DNA of 31,551 bases from Phycisphaerae bacterium (GCA_021604825.1 BQJS01000027.1:1-31551), one strand, 5' to 3'; shown: positions 8,696 to 16,559, counted from the stretch's first letter. The notes: generated by a model not told the origin, from the sequence alone. Translations and numbers: made by a program.

Positions 8696-9112
8696 TCAAG
8701 AAGCCAGGTCGTCAAGTTCGGCTGTGCTCTTGCCACATTCAGGACAGACGCCGCTGACATTCCCAGTGAGGTTGTATCCGCAACCACGACAAATCCGAAT
8801 GCCATATCCGCGCATCAATTCACGAATCTTAACTCTCGTCGGATGCCGGTTCGCCAACATCACCATCCACTTTAAGAATGCGCAGAGAAGAATGAAGACA
8901 TACAAGAGTGTGGAAGGACCGAAGCGGCGCACCACTCCATAATCCCGAAGCGTTATGAGAATACAGATCGACGGAATGAGCATCGCAACGCCAAGAATGA
9001 GCCCTCGAATAAAGGTGAAACCGAAACTTCGTTGGGCCTCAATGTACAATTTCGTATGTAGAGGATGCACATTCAAATAGGCAAGCTCCGGAACCAACCA
9101 TTTCGTCAGCAT
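8696..9112 (-). CDS. Two-helix membrane protein with C-terminal zinc ribbon
   Basis: A 138-residue protein of unknown function. Two transmembrane helices lie at about residues 34-54 and 68-86. The C-terminus holds four Cys in a zinc-ribbon arrangement (Cys108, Cys111, Cys123, Cys126) with the sequence CGYNLTGNVSGVCPECG. From general knowledge this motif is common on small planctomycete membrane proteins of unknown role. CGGAG lies about 7 bases before the ATG. The stop of a less certain ORF lies 15 bases upstream on the same strand, which may reflect an operon or the remnant of a longer ancestral gene. Confidence 0.75.
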   Translation of the reverse strand: MLTKWLVPELAYLNVHPLHTKLYIEAQRSFGFTFIRGLILGVAMLIPSICILITLRDYGVVRRFGPSTLLYVFILLCAFLKWMVMLANRHPTRVKIRELMRGYGIRICRGCGYNLTGNVSGVCPECGKSTAELDDLAS

Positions 9113-9127
9113 GGCATACTCCGCTAT

Positions 9128-9433
9128 TCAGCAAGTGTCTGCGCGTTTCAATGTCACGTATTCCACGAAAATCGTTGGTGCGGAATCTGGCAAAGTCCAA
9201 ATAATTTCTGGCATCGAGACGACCCGGAAACCATGGCAATCAGCCCTATATCGCCACCTTGGTTGCAGTCGAAATTCAACCCACAATTCAGAATTCCAAT
9301 CCTGGCCCGATGAAATGAATCGCGTAAACCGGGCTCCCAATATCAAAATCGCCCGTCGCACGATGATGCAACAATTCCTTACAGAAATTGATGACGGGAT
9401 GACAACTTTGGGCCGTCTATGGTGTAAGTACAT
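9128..9433 (-). CDS. Uncertain hypothetical ORF upstream of the zinc-ribbon protein
   Basis: A 101-residue ORF with plausible codon use and a composition rich in Trp, Arg and aromatic residues (for example QPRWRYRADCHGFRVVSMPE). It resembles in style the extracytoplasmic part of planctomycete membrane proteins that end in the CGYNLTGN zinc ribbon. It stops 15 bases before the start of the zinc-ribbon gene. I see no ribosome binding site for the ATG at 9433, so the true 5' end may lie elsewhere or the ORF may be the broken front half of that gene. An overlapping plus-strand ORF (9111-9530) is slightly longer but looks less protein-like. Nothing is supported in the gap 9434-9607. Confidence 0.3.
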   Translation of the reverse strand: MYLHHRRPKVVIPSSISVRNCCIIVRRAILILGARFTRFISSGQDWNSELWVEFRLQPRWRYRADCHGFRVVSMPEIIWTLPDSAPTIFVEYVTLKRADTC

Positions 9434-9607
9434 AGTGATTGGTAAGCGTTCGTCCGAGGCGAAAACTCGGTCCGAAGATCGCCATCATCCGGACTCCGCC
9501 CGGAGTATTGAATTTGGGCCCACACAATGATGTGAATCGAGATGCGAACCAAATACATCGGGCAAAATATTTCACCACCCAACTCGAACATGCTGGAGAG
9601 AACGGCA

Positions 9608-9775
9608 ATGGTTGAGAACATGCAAGGCATGGAATTGAGTGACATTCATAGCCACCTTCGCGGGTTGCGAAGACGGCTTGATGATGCGTGGTGGAATGAA
9701 GAACCGCTTGAGACGATCCAGCAGATCGAAAGGGAAATCGCCGAGCGATCACGATTCTTAAACCAGACTGAATAA
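9608..9775 (+). CDS. Small helical protein of unknown function (55 residues)
   Basis: The ATG at 9608 is preceded by GGAGAG with a 7-base gap, which decides the start over ATGs at 9542 and 9590. The protein is charged and probably mainly helical: residues about 10-50 (LSDIHSHLRGLRRRLDDAWW and on to IEREIAERSRF) have a heptad-like spacing that fits a short coiled coil. No Cys, signal peptide or membrane segment is seen. I recognise no family. A strong hairpin with a T-run at 9941-9989 lies 165 bases downstream and may end its transcript. Confidence 0.5.
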   Translation: MVENMQGMELSDIHSHLRGLRRRLDDAWWNEEPLETIQQIEREIAERSRFLNQTE

Positions 9776-10285
9776 CGGGCCCTGCCGCACGTGCGTGCGA
9801 CAGCAAGGATATTCAAAAAGAAAACCAAAAATGACGCCGGCACATATGAAACGATGTCGGTTGACTCACGATTCTCCAAGACCCTCCTCAACACACACTT
9901 GAGGACCACCAAGCCGGTTGACGCACCGGCGCACACACCCGAGCCCAGGTCGCACGTCAATCACCGACGTGCATCCTGGGCTCAATTTTCTGGCGCTGAC
10001 AGCACCCACCCCGGCCATTAATTCCGTAGTTTTGTGGCCGCATAACCTACTTCCACGATCTCGACCTTAGCAGGCTTTCAAGTGCTTGGCGGCTGCGAAT
10101 CTTTTCACGAAGCTTGAATCATGCGGGCTAGACCTCCAAGATGAAACTTGACGATTAGATCAATAAGGACCGATTGAGGTTTTTTGGCTGCCGCAATGAG
10201 AAGTTTCATGCTAGGCTTTGGTCCTGGTGGTGGTCGACAATTGGACAGAATCGACTTGTTTTGGTCTCTCAGGGAGGTCGTACGC
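9776..10285. other. Gene-free stretch with hairpins
   Basis: No ORF here has a ribosome binding site or recognisable product. It holds a small imperfect hairpin near 9783-9804 (CTGCCGCAC / GTGCGACAG), the strong hairpin annotated at 9941-9989, and then about 300 bases with no clear signal up to the ribosome binding site of the CBS protein. Confidence 0.6.
9941..9989 (+). terminator. Strong two-step hairpin followed by AATTTT, probable intrinsic terminator
   Basis: Outer arms GAGCCCAGG (9941-9949) and CCTGGGCTC (9975-9983) pair perfectly over 9 bp. Inner arms GCACGTC (9952-9958) and GACGTGC (9966-9972) pair over 7 bp, separated by a 2x2 internal loop. The T-run AATTTT follows at 9984-9989 on the plus strand. 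It may end the transcript of the small gene at 9608, or belong to an unannotated RNA. Confidence 0.6.
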
Positions 10286-10732
10286 ATGCTCACGGTTGGA
10301 GAATTCCTAGAACGCAAAGGTCATCAGGTGTTTTCGATCGGTCCCGACGCGACGGTATTGGAAGCCGCCAAGATTATGAATGAGCACCGAATTGGAGGGC
10401 TAACGGTCCTTGAAAACGAGAATATCGTTGGCATGTTCACCGAACGCGACGTCCTCAATCGCGTGGTGGCCAAGCAACTCGACCCCGTCGCAACGAAAGT
10501 CAAGGATGTGATGACCTCACCGGTTGTCACCAGTCCCGAAGATTGCGACGTCAATGTTTGTGCGGCTGACATGTCCAGCAAGAAGATTCGCCACATGCCG
10601 GTGGTCGCGCGCGATTCAGGCAAGGAGCGGCTTATCGGCATGATCTCAACAGGTGACTTGATGGCCCTCAACGTTTCGCAAAAACAGGCTCAGATCGACC
10701 ACCTGCACGAATACCTGCACGGCCGCACGTGA
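10286..10732 (+). CDS. CBS-domain pair protein
   Basis: A 148-residue cytoplasmic protein made almost entirely of two CBS domains, at about residues 8-63 and 73-130. Typical CBS segments are visible: ATVLEAAKIMNEHRIGGLTV with GMFTERD in the first, and VKDVMTSPVVT with IRHMPVV and GMISTGDL in the second. Such stand-alone pairs bind adenine nucleotides or related ligands and act as energy or metabolite sensors; ligand and target here are unknown. The ATG at 10286 is chosen because GGGAGG lies about 8 bases upstream and the CBS fold starts there; upstream in-frame ATGs lack a site. It seems monocistronic, with gene-free DNA on both sides. Related proteins are sometimes called inosine-5'-monophosphate dehydrogenase-like, but there is no catalytic domain. 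Confidence 0.88.
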   Translation: MLTVGEFLERKGHQVFSIGPDATVLEAAKIMNEHRIGGLTVLENENIVGMFTERDVLNRVVAKQLDPVATKVKDVMTSPVVTSPEDCDVNVCAADMSSKKIRHMPVVARDSGKERLIGMISTGDLMALNVSQKQAQIDHLHEYLHGRT

Positions 10733-11017
10733 AAGTCTGCGCCTGCCCCGGTTCTGATCACAAACACGAGAGCTGTGTCCGGCGAAAAAAGTCGACCGCT
10801 CAGCGCAATTTAAAACCCCATCGCGCGGTTTGCGGGGTACGTCGGGCGGTCATTCCATCTCCTGACCCCGACTCTGCTCCGGACGCTGATTCTGCGTTTC
10901 GGTAGTTGCGGAACCCCCTTAATCCAGCGTACGCCGCAGGGTCACAACCTTTGAATTGGGCATTTTGGGAATCATGGACTATAATGTGGGTAGCCGGACG
11001 GGAAATAGCACATCGAT
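10733..11017. other. Intergenic stretch without supported genes
   Basis: About 285 bases after the CBS gene. No ORF has a convincing start or product, and no clear tRNA, terminator or promoter is seen. It leads into the uncertain ORF at 11018-11431. Confidence 0.55.
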
Positions 11018-11431
11018 TCATCCAAGTAACGCGTTGATGGCTTCGGGGGCAATCAAGATCCGCCTTTCAGGGCCAACCGCCACCCGAGCAAACGCGGCGG
11101 CCATAAACACGATGCAGCGTCCAGTCGATCCCAGGGACGGAGACTCGCTATGCCCATCAACTTCAACCTGGTCATGAATGATCTCGTGCCTGATCGAATC
11201 GCCCAATCTCGCAAGACCGGTCATTTCCCATGCATTAAATATCACTTGCTGAAGCTGATCATCGGCCAGCGCCAGTTTCGCGACATCGACGCCCTCATCC
11301 AATTCTGTGCCCGGCCCGCAAACCTGGAAACGTGGCTTCCCAGCCCAATTGATCGACGGGTGATTTCTGCTGATCTGACTGGAAGCCTCAAGAAAGTATG
11401 CAGCCACCCATCTTGAGTTTTCCGAAGACAT
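11018..11431 (-). CDS. Uncertain hypothetical ORF, possibly degenerate
   Basis: A 137-residue ORF with acceptable codon use. AGCAGG touches the ATG, so the ribosome binding site is poor. A middle segment (LALADDQLQQVIFNAWEM) is faintly like the ATP-binding N-box region of histidine kinases (DQLQQVLFNL), but the G-boxes that should follow are absent, so I do not assign that function. A plus-strand ORF at 11150-11416 has a better ribosome binding site (CGGAGA, 8 bases) but no recognisable product. The surroundings are gene-poor, which fits a decayed gene. Confidence 0.3.
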   Translation of the reverse strand: MSSENSRWVAAYFLEASSQISRNHPSINWAGKPRFQVCGPGTELDEGVDVAKLALADDQLQQVIFNAWEMTGLARLGDSIRHEIIHDQVEVDGHSESPSLGSTGRCIVFMAAAFARVAVGPERRILIAPEAINALLG

Positions 11432-12295
11432 CCTGCTCGTCTAGAATCCTTAACCCCGACCGTCGCCACTTGTAACCGGGTGAATCCAATGCCGCGTGCC
11501 ATGTGAATTCCTTGCGAAAATTCCTTTGGATTTGTTGCTCCAAATAGCGGTCACTCTCGCATAAGCTAAATCGATCAATGGATTTACGATCGGATCTGAG
11601 GGCGATTCCCTATGGTTTCATGGCCTCTGCTGCTGTACGTTAAGTCGAGAAATCACAGGGTTGAAAACTCTCTTGGTCGGTGGAATCGATGATGTCCTAT
11701 AGCGTTTCAAAATGCGGCACGAATCATGCCTCAACTGCGGTTTGATTCGGCGATCTTTGCTTGAAAGTTAGTATTGATTGGAGTCTGAATAGAGGTTGTG
11801 CGGGCCTCGTTTGAATCCACCTGAATGGTCTTACTGCTTCTGTGAAACAAAATTTCGATCTCAAATTCTAGAGTCAGCACGTAGGTTGGCTGGACTGGAG
11901 TGTTCCACGTAGACGCATGGATGCCGAAGCGCTGGATGTGATGACAGTGCCTTTTGGTATCGAGTGCGCCCGTTGAACAGAACCGTTCACAAAAGGAAGC
12001 CCTCGCTCTTGGCAGAAGCCAAAAGGCACAAGTTCATCCTTCAGTCCTGCCCCTGCGATGCTTGCTTGAGCAGTCAACTTCGCCCAACTTCATGACGTGC
12101 TGACCAATTGAGATCAACGCACGGGCCTCTCCCAAGTTCTCGGTTCCCAGTCTTGCACAAACGCCCAAGGTTCAGACTCCGAATTGAAGACACCATAAGC
12201 CCCTGGCAACAGCAAACTCAAAGCCCACTTGGTCCTTACCCGCGCATGTCCAATCCCAAGCAACTCAGCTCGTGTTTCTTCGACAAACCAAGAGC
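11432..12295. other. Gene-poor stretch with long inverted repeat
   Basis: About 860 bases with only short ORFs that lack ribosome binding sites. The clearest structure is a perfect 11-bp inverted repeat at 11947-12029, annotated separately. The AT-richer part at 11500-11880 shows nothing I can name. Confidence 0.5.
11947..12029. repeat. Perfect 11-bp inverted repeat enclosing two smaller hairpins
   Basis: GTGCCTTTTGG (11947-11957) is the exact reverse complement of CCAAAAGGCAC (12019-12029). Inside lie TGAAC/GTTCA (11974-11978 and 11985-11989) and TTGGC/GCCAA (12009-12013 and 12018-12022). The last hairpin uses bases of the outer right arm, so the two folds would compete. No T-run follows on either strand. 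Confidence 0.5.
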
Positions 12296-12330
12296 AAAAA
12301 AAAGACGCTTGGGATCAAATCCCAAGCGTC
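12296..12330 (-). terminator. Perfect intrinsic terminator of the PEP-CTERM genes
   Basis: Read on the minus strand: GACGCTTGGGAT, loop TTG, ATCCCAAGCGTC, then eight T. The 12-bp stem (12304-12315 with 12319-12330) has no mismatch. It lies 80 bases after the stop of the gene at 12410. Confidence 0.92.
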
Positions 12331-12409
12331 CTGGAAATTGCGAAGATAAGTGTATTTCAGGACCGTGATACCGAAACCTGCTGTATCAGCCCCAAAGAGA
12401 GTTCTAAAC

Positions 12410-13060
12410 CTAGCGACGACGGCGGATGAGACCAACGGCACCGATCGCAAGAAGGGCCAACGATGCAGGTTCCGGAACGGCCTGATCGTTTGGGGTCAAC
12501 TGATACTGCGTTTGCCCACTGCTAATGGTATCGTTCGCCCAATCAAAAGCGCTAAGATCATCACCGAAGTTGAAGGTTAGCGTGTCGATGCTGCTAAATC
12601 CGCCACCGTCCGGCCATATGCCTGATCCGGGAAGATTCTTGGTGGTCGCTGTCCATCGCCCAACGCCATCAATACGCCAGATATTGTCGCCCGCAACGAA
12701 AGTGGGCACCTCAAACAACAGCCCTGTGATGGGACCACTGATTTCGTAGGGTGTCCCATCGTGCTTGAACGTCAGGCTAATGGTACCGCCAACGAACTGT
12801 GCTTCTGTTCCGACAATCGCATTGAAATTGGAACTCATATCAAAGACGGTATCCGTGATTGTTCCACCCAACAGGCCTGGATCAAACAGGGAAAGGGCGT
12901 CGCTATCTTCAGCATGAACGTTCAACACACCGGCTGTGAAGCTTGTGTCAAAGCCGCCTCCGAGGAGGTTGTGCCCGATCGAACCGTATTGAGCCAAAGC
13001 TGGGGTCGCAAGCAGTGCGACGGCGATTGCTCCTACCGCGGATAAATTCATTTTCTTCAT
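12410..13060 (-). CDS. PEP-CTERM sorting domain protein
   Basis: A 216-residue exported protein. An N-terminal signal peptide ends near ALA-Q at residue 24. The body is beta-rich with many Gly, Thr and Asp and no catalytic motif I recognise. The C-terminus is a PEP-CTERM signal: VPEPAS at about residue 195, a hydrophobic stretch, then RRRR. In known systems exosortase cleaves at this motif and the protein goes to the surface or extracellular matrix. GAGG lies 6 bases before the ATG at 13060. The gene follows another PEP-CTERM gene by 101 bases with no terminator or clear promoter between them, so they may be co-transcribed; a perfect terminator lies downstream. The function of the body is unknown. 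Confidence 0.88.
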   Translation of the reverse strand: MKKMNLSAVGAIAVALLATPALAQYGSIGHNLLGGGFDTSFTAGVLNVHAEDSDALSLFDPGLLGGTITDTVFDMSSNFNAIVGTEAQFVGGTISLTFKHDGTPYEISGPITGLLFEVPTFVAGDNIWRIDGVGRWTATTKNLPGSGIWPDGGGFSSIDTLTFNFGDDLSAFDWANDTISSGQTQYQLTPNDQAVPEPASLALLAIGAVGLIRRRR

Positions 13061-13161
13061 ATTGTTCCTCGCTTTTCCTGTTTCGTCTCTAAAGACGTTG
13101 CCTCGTTCCCTAAGGTTCTTTCATCTGGCCGCCCGTGAAAACAGCCTGTTGCATAGTCAAA

Positions 13162-13848
13162 TTATGCTCTTCGTCGACGCAACATCACGCCCAAGCACAT
13201 ACTTCCAAACATGATTGCTGTTGATGGCTCCGGAACTGTCTCGAACATGCTGAACACTGATTCTTGGAAGAATGTGACATCGGACTGAAAGTCTTCAATT
13301 CCACCAATCTGATTCTGAGCCCCAATAAATGATGTGTCGAATGTAAACGGCGTGGGAGTCAAGCCTTCATCAAACATCGCACCACCGGACGGGAAAAACA
13401 CACCCCCATCCAAGTCGACGTTATTCTCTTGCGAGATCTTTTCTTGAAGCGTAAACCCACTCATGGTTCCTGTTAAGAGCACAACACCTGTTGCGAAGGG
13501 GTTGCCATTCTGTAGGAGATCACCCGTGATGGTCATCGTCCCTCCGCTTTGGAAGGTCGCACTGGCCAAGCCACCTGCACTCGTATCAGCACTCAACGCA
13601 CTTCCGGTCAAACTAAGCGTCGCACCGTTGGCGATTGAAAACGGGCTTGGAAAAAAGAACGGCTCGCTGAGCGACATGCTGGACAGTCCGACGTTCAGCG
13701 TGACATCCCCCGTGCCCGAATCGAAGAGCGGCCCTTGCCCCATGATGCCGCCAATGGAAAAGAGCGGGACGGCATGTGCTGCGTTTGCCGCAACCAAGGT
13801 CGCAAGTCCTGCAAGTGCAACCGTTAGTTGACGTGATTTCTTATTCAT
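13162..13848 (-). CDS. PEP-CTERM sorting domain protein with long 5' leader
   Basis: A 228-residue exported protein. The ATG at 13848 is chosen because AGGAGG lies 9 bases upstream and a good signal peptide follows (MNKKSRQLTVALAGLATLVA, cleaved near AHA-V at residue 26); the frame is open further upstream, but that part belongs to the leader. The body is Gly/Ser/Thr-rich and beta-like with no known catalytic motif. The C-terminus has VPEPST near residue 205, a short hydrophobic stretch, then RRRR, a PEP-CTERM sorting signal. It is expected to be processed by an exosortase not in this window. Upstream lie a promoter and a leader of about 245 bases with an intrinsic-terminator-like hairpin, suggesting controlled read-through. 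Confidence 0.88.
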   Translation of the reverse strand: MNKKSRQLTVALAGLATLVAANAAHAVPLFSIGGIMGQGPLFDSGTGDVTLNVGLSSMSLSEPFFFPSPFSIANGATLSLTGSALSADTSAGGLASATFQSGGTMTITGDLLQNGNPFATGVVLLTGTMSGFTLQEKISQENNVDLDGGVFFPSGGAMFDEGLTPTPFTFDTSFIGAQNQIGGIEDFQSDVTFFQESVFSMFETVPEPSTAIMFGSMCLGVMLRRRRA

Positions 13849-14093
13849 GCTTCGTATCCTCCTGCTTCCGTGCGGCCCACCAGGTGTCACTTCCCACCGC
13901 GGCAAGCCTGACTTTCCTTCCACATGTCTTGCGACGATCAAGGCGACTAACCGGCCGCCCCGATGAATATCAACAAAAAAAAGAGCCAAGGCATATCTGC
14001 CTCGTCTCTCTCGCTTCGTGCTGAATACCGGTTCTCTTGCCGGAATCCCTTCTACTTGCGCTCCTCCCCAGGACACAAGCAGATTTAGATTAT
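13849..14093 (-). promoter_or_regulatory. Long structured 5' leader, candidate attenuator or riboswitch
   Basis: Between the predicted transcription start (about 14093) and the PEP-CTERM start codon lie about 245 bases. An intrinsic-terminator-like hairpin sits inside: GAGACGAGGCA (14008-13998), loop GATA, TGCCTTGGCTC (13993-13983), then eight U (13982-13975). The stem has 10 pairs in 11 positions, one of them G-U. Upstream, GAGCGCAAG (14063-14055) can pair with CTTGGCTC in the terminator's 3' arm with one bulged G, a possible antiterminator. An ATTCCGG/CCGGTAT hairpin lies between them. I match it to no known riboswitch class. Confidence 0.5.
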
Positions 14094-14099
14094 GGGGTC

Positions 14100-14129
14100 A
14101 TCGTAACAGACGCGGCGATTCCACGTCAA
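14100..14129 (-). promoter_or_regulatory. Predicted sigma-70 promoter of PEP-CTERM leader
   Basis: On the minus strand: TTGACG (14129-14124), an 18-base spacer, then TACGAT (14105-14100). T-rich tracts lie directly upstream (the A-runs near 14132-14158 on the plus strand), which could act as an UP element. The predicted transcription start is near 14093. Confidence 0.55.
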
Positions 14130-14240
14130 CGACAAAAAAATGGTGAAAAAGAAAAAAATCAATCCTTAACATTGCTCTCGCGTCCTGGTCCGATAATTGA
14201 ATCATAACTCTTGGAAAGACAATAACATGCGAGCCCTTGA

Positions 14241-16178
14241 TCATTCTGGAGTCGGATACTCGGTATTGTAATTGTCGAGAACAATCGCCAAATCGGCACC
14301 GTCAACGAGCCCGTCTTCATTCAAATCAGCCCGAACAAAGTACCCTTGCTCGCCAAACATCGAATCGAAATGGCCCAGAACCAATAACACGTCCGCGAAA
14401 CCCACGTAATAATCCCGATTGGCATCACCCAGCCTGGGAACAATGTCTATTCGGCCTCCTGGCCCTGTCTTCAAACGGGTCAATGGATCACCGATGAAGA
14501 CTTCCGACCAACTAAGGTACGGCATCGACGAATAGACGGCTTCGATGATTGTCAGGTCCGCGTCACCGTCTAGATTTTCGTCACGGAGATAGTTCGAGAT
14601 CAAGAATTCACTTTGGATGATTGCGCCACTTTCTGGCTCAAAGGAGTGACCCACCGCAGCCGTCCCCCCCATCTCGATGAACTCACAAATCTTTCCCTGG
14701 CTTGTTGATGGATCCAAAAACATCGTGACTGCATTAAAGCTTTCCAACGAAGAAAACACCGCACCCGGTGCGCAAGAAAATAGTGGCCCTTCATCAGGTC
14801 CGCTTTTGAGCAAATAGTTCGCGGGCCGTCCGTCGCCACCGTTTCTACCGTAACTTTGAAGTGCAATAATTGCCTGTGTTTCTAGGAGTAAGCCACTATT
14901 GAGAATCGTGGCGGTATCGTCCCAAAAACTAATACCGCCCAACGTCAGGGAGACAGAAGCCATTCCAGTCACCCCCGCAGTTGCTGGCGATCCAGTTACC
15001 CATTCGTGCGCACGGAAGAAATGATTCCCCACCGAAAACGTTCCACTATAGTCTTCGCCACCCGGCGGGATCGGATGCGTCTCGTAATCGAGTTCGGGGA
15101 ACACTGGCGGCATGTTGTAAATCTGCGTGAATGCAAATACGCCAGGGGCAGGAGGGGACGGTGAATGGTCGAACGCAATCACGCTGTCGGACTGACTTAA
15201 GCCGACGAACTCGGAATGTCCCGAGTCATTAACCATTACTGAACGAAGAAGCATCTCATAGACCGCGTGAACTGGATACTCGCCGACCAATCGCGGCCCA
15301 TCGAGACGAGCAACCAAGTATATATCTGCAGGACTCATCCGCCGATCGAGAACGGAATAACCGGCACTGTTGAATTCCCCTTCAAGCATAGGGCTTTTGA
15401 ATATGCGCCACATATTCGCCCATCGAAACTGAGTCCGCCGATTGAAAACATCTCGATCCAACGCCCACTTCTTGATGCTTGAGCGATACCCCTGATATGG
15501 ATTCACCAATCGACCATTGATTGGGGCGCGAGTTCCCTCTGGGAGGGTCGGATCAATCTGAAACAGCACCGAAAGCTCTGACTCGATTGAAGCGGCGTTC
15601 ACAGCGTGGCGATTGTCAACTGATAGCCCCGCATCCGAGGCGGCAGGCATGACAACATCGCCGAGGGCAAGGTCCGTGTCTTCTATTCGATACGGCATGC
15701 CAGCCGTAGTAATGATGACATACGTTCGGTCCACAATTCCCCAATTGACAAGGTGATCACGAGTCGGCTGGGCGATCAAAGTCTCGAACTCGTTTCTTGT
15801 GAGTATTTCGTCGGCAGGACCTGCAGACAACGAAGCGCTGTCTGTCAGCCCAGCCAGGTAAACAACTTGATTGTCCCTTATTTCTGGATGAAACTGTCTA
15901 TACATCTTGACGATTTCCAAACCGGCAGGACTGTCTTGGTTGACAAGAATCAAGACGTTCCACCACGCCAGTGGGCGTTCGGAATCGATCGGAAATGGGT
16001 ATACTTCGGGTGTGAGATCCTGCCCCGTGAAAATCACGGAGGTATCTGCATCAATCGCATCATGTGCGTCGGTAGTTTCGAGGTGGTCGGGCGATGCCCC
16101 ACATTGCGCGGACTCAGTGCCGGCACATATGACGAATAATCCAACCAGCAAAATCCGAATCAATCCACGCAAACACAT
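14241..16178 (-). CDS. TIGR03790-type protein with dockerin-like C-terminus
   Basis: A 645-residue exported protein; the signal peptide is at about residues 1-26. The segment WNVLILVNQDSPAGLEIVKM, then YVIITTAGMPYRI and YLVARLDGPRLVG, match my memory of the TIGR03790 family. That family is uncharacterised but known to occur only in genomes with exosortase/PEP-CTERM systems, which fits the two PEP-CTERM genes just downstream. The last ~70 residues hold two Asp-rich calcium loops (GDANRDYYVGFADVL and ADLNEDGLVDGADLAIVL), dockerin type I-like. No PEP-CTERM signal is present on this protein itself. AAAGGAT lies about 15 bases before the ATG, rather far. Function is unknown; surface polymer handling is only a guess from context. 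Confidence 0.8.
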   Translation of the reverse strand: MCLRGLIRILLVGLFVICAGTESAQCGASPDHLETTDAHDAIDADTSVIFTGQDLTPEVYPFPIDSERPLAWWNVLILVNQDSPAGLEIVKMYRQFHPEIRDNQVVYLAGLTDSASLSAGPADEILTRNEFETLIAQPTRDHLVNWGIVDRTYVIITTAGMPYRIEDTDLALGDVVMPAASDAGLSVDNRHAVNAASIESELSVLFQIDPTLPEGTRAPINGRLVNPYQGYRSSIKKWALDRDVFNRRTQFRWANMWRIFKSPMLEGEFNSAGYSVLDRRMSPADIYLVARLDGPRLVGEYPVHAVYEMLLRSVMVNDSGHSEFVGLSQSDSVIAFDHSPSPPAPGVFAFTQIYNMPPVFPELDYETHPIPPGGEDYSGTFSVGNHFFRAHEWVTGSPATAGVTGMASVSLTLGGISFWDDTATILNSGLLLETQAIIALQSYGRNGGDGRPANYLLKSGPDEGPLFSCAPGAVFSSLESFNAVTMFLDPSTSQGKICEFIEMGGTAAVGHSFEPESGAIIQSEFLISNYLRDENLDGDADLTIIEAVYSSMPYLSWSEVFIGDPLTRLKTGPGGRIDIVPRLGDANRDYYVGFADVLLVLGHFDSMFGEQGYFVRADLNEDGLVDGADLAIVLDNYNTEYPTPE

Positions 16179-16559
16179 GGCCTGTGATATCCTTTACCAC
16201 CTACAATCCGAAACGACGGGCGCATGCAACACAAATCTCCGCAGTCGGGCGTCCTGCCAATTTGACCAAAACTGAGGAGTGGAGTTGGGGCTGAATCACC
16301 CTTGAACGGCACGAAGGCGCACATCGATTCTAATTGTGCAAACGGCACACAAGACATTCTGACCAAGCCGCCACCGGTCCTCCTCCTGTGCACGCTGGCA
16401 CAGCTCCTAACCCGGCCGCTTTATTCTTGGATTCCAACTAAAGGATACAGTTCGGACGCGAAAACAAAAAGGGGGTTGTTTCAATTCTGACAACTATTTG
16501 CGCCCGCGGTCGCCTCTCAATGGCTGTTTGGGTGGGATAAATGGCCGATTTTAAATTGA
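16179..16559. other. Intergenic region between uppS and the TIGR03790-type gene
   Basis: About 380 bases upstream of the TIGR03790-type gene. No supported ORF is seen. A small hairpin TGTGC/GCACA lies near 16388-16403, and there is no convincing terminator for uppS. It presumably contains the promoter of the downstream minus-strand gene, but I see no good -35/-10 pair. Confidence 0.5.

Noticed and set aside
9111..9530. 139-residue plus-strand ORF opposite the zinc-ribbon gene region
   Set aside because: No ribosome binding site, no recognisable motif, and it covers minus-strand reading frames that look more like planctomycete proteins.
11150..11416. 88-residue plus-strand ORF with CGGAGA upstream
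   Set aside because: The ribosome binding site is fair, but the product resembles nothing and it is fully antisense to a longer, equally uncertain ORF; not enough to call both.
11018..11431. Histidine kinase fragment (DDQLQQVIFN)
   Set aside because: No HisKA domain, no G1/G2 boxes; a ten-residue similarity is not enough.
12140..12200. Possible tRNA 3' end (GGTTCAGACTCC near 12170)
   Set aside because: The T-loop consensus GTTCRA is not met and no acceptor, D or anticodon arms can be drawn.
13890..13930. RNase P-like segment AAGGAAAGTCAGGC on the minus strand in the PEP-CTERM leader
   Set aside because: Only a short similarity to GAGGAAAGTCCGGGC; the rest of the RNase P core is absent.
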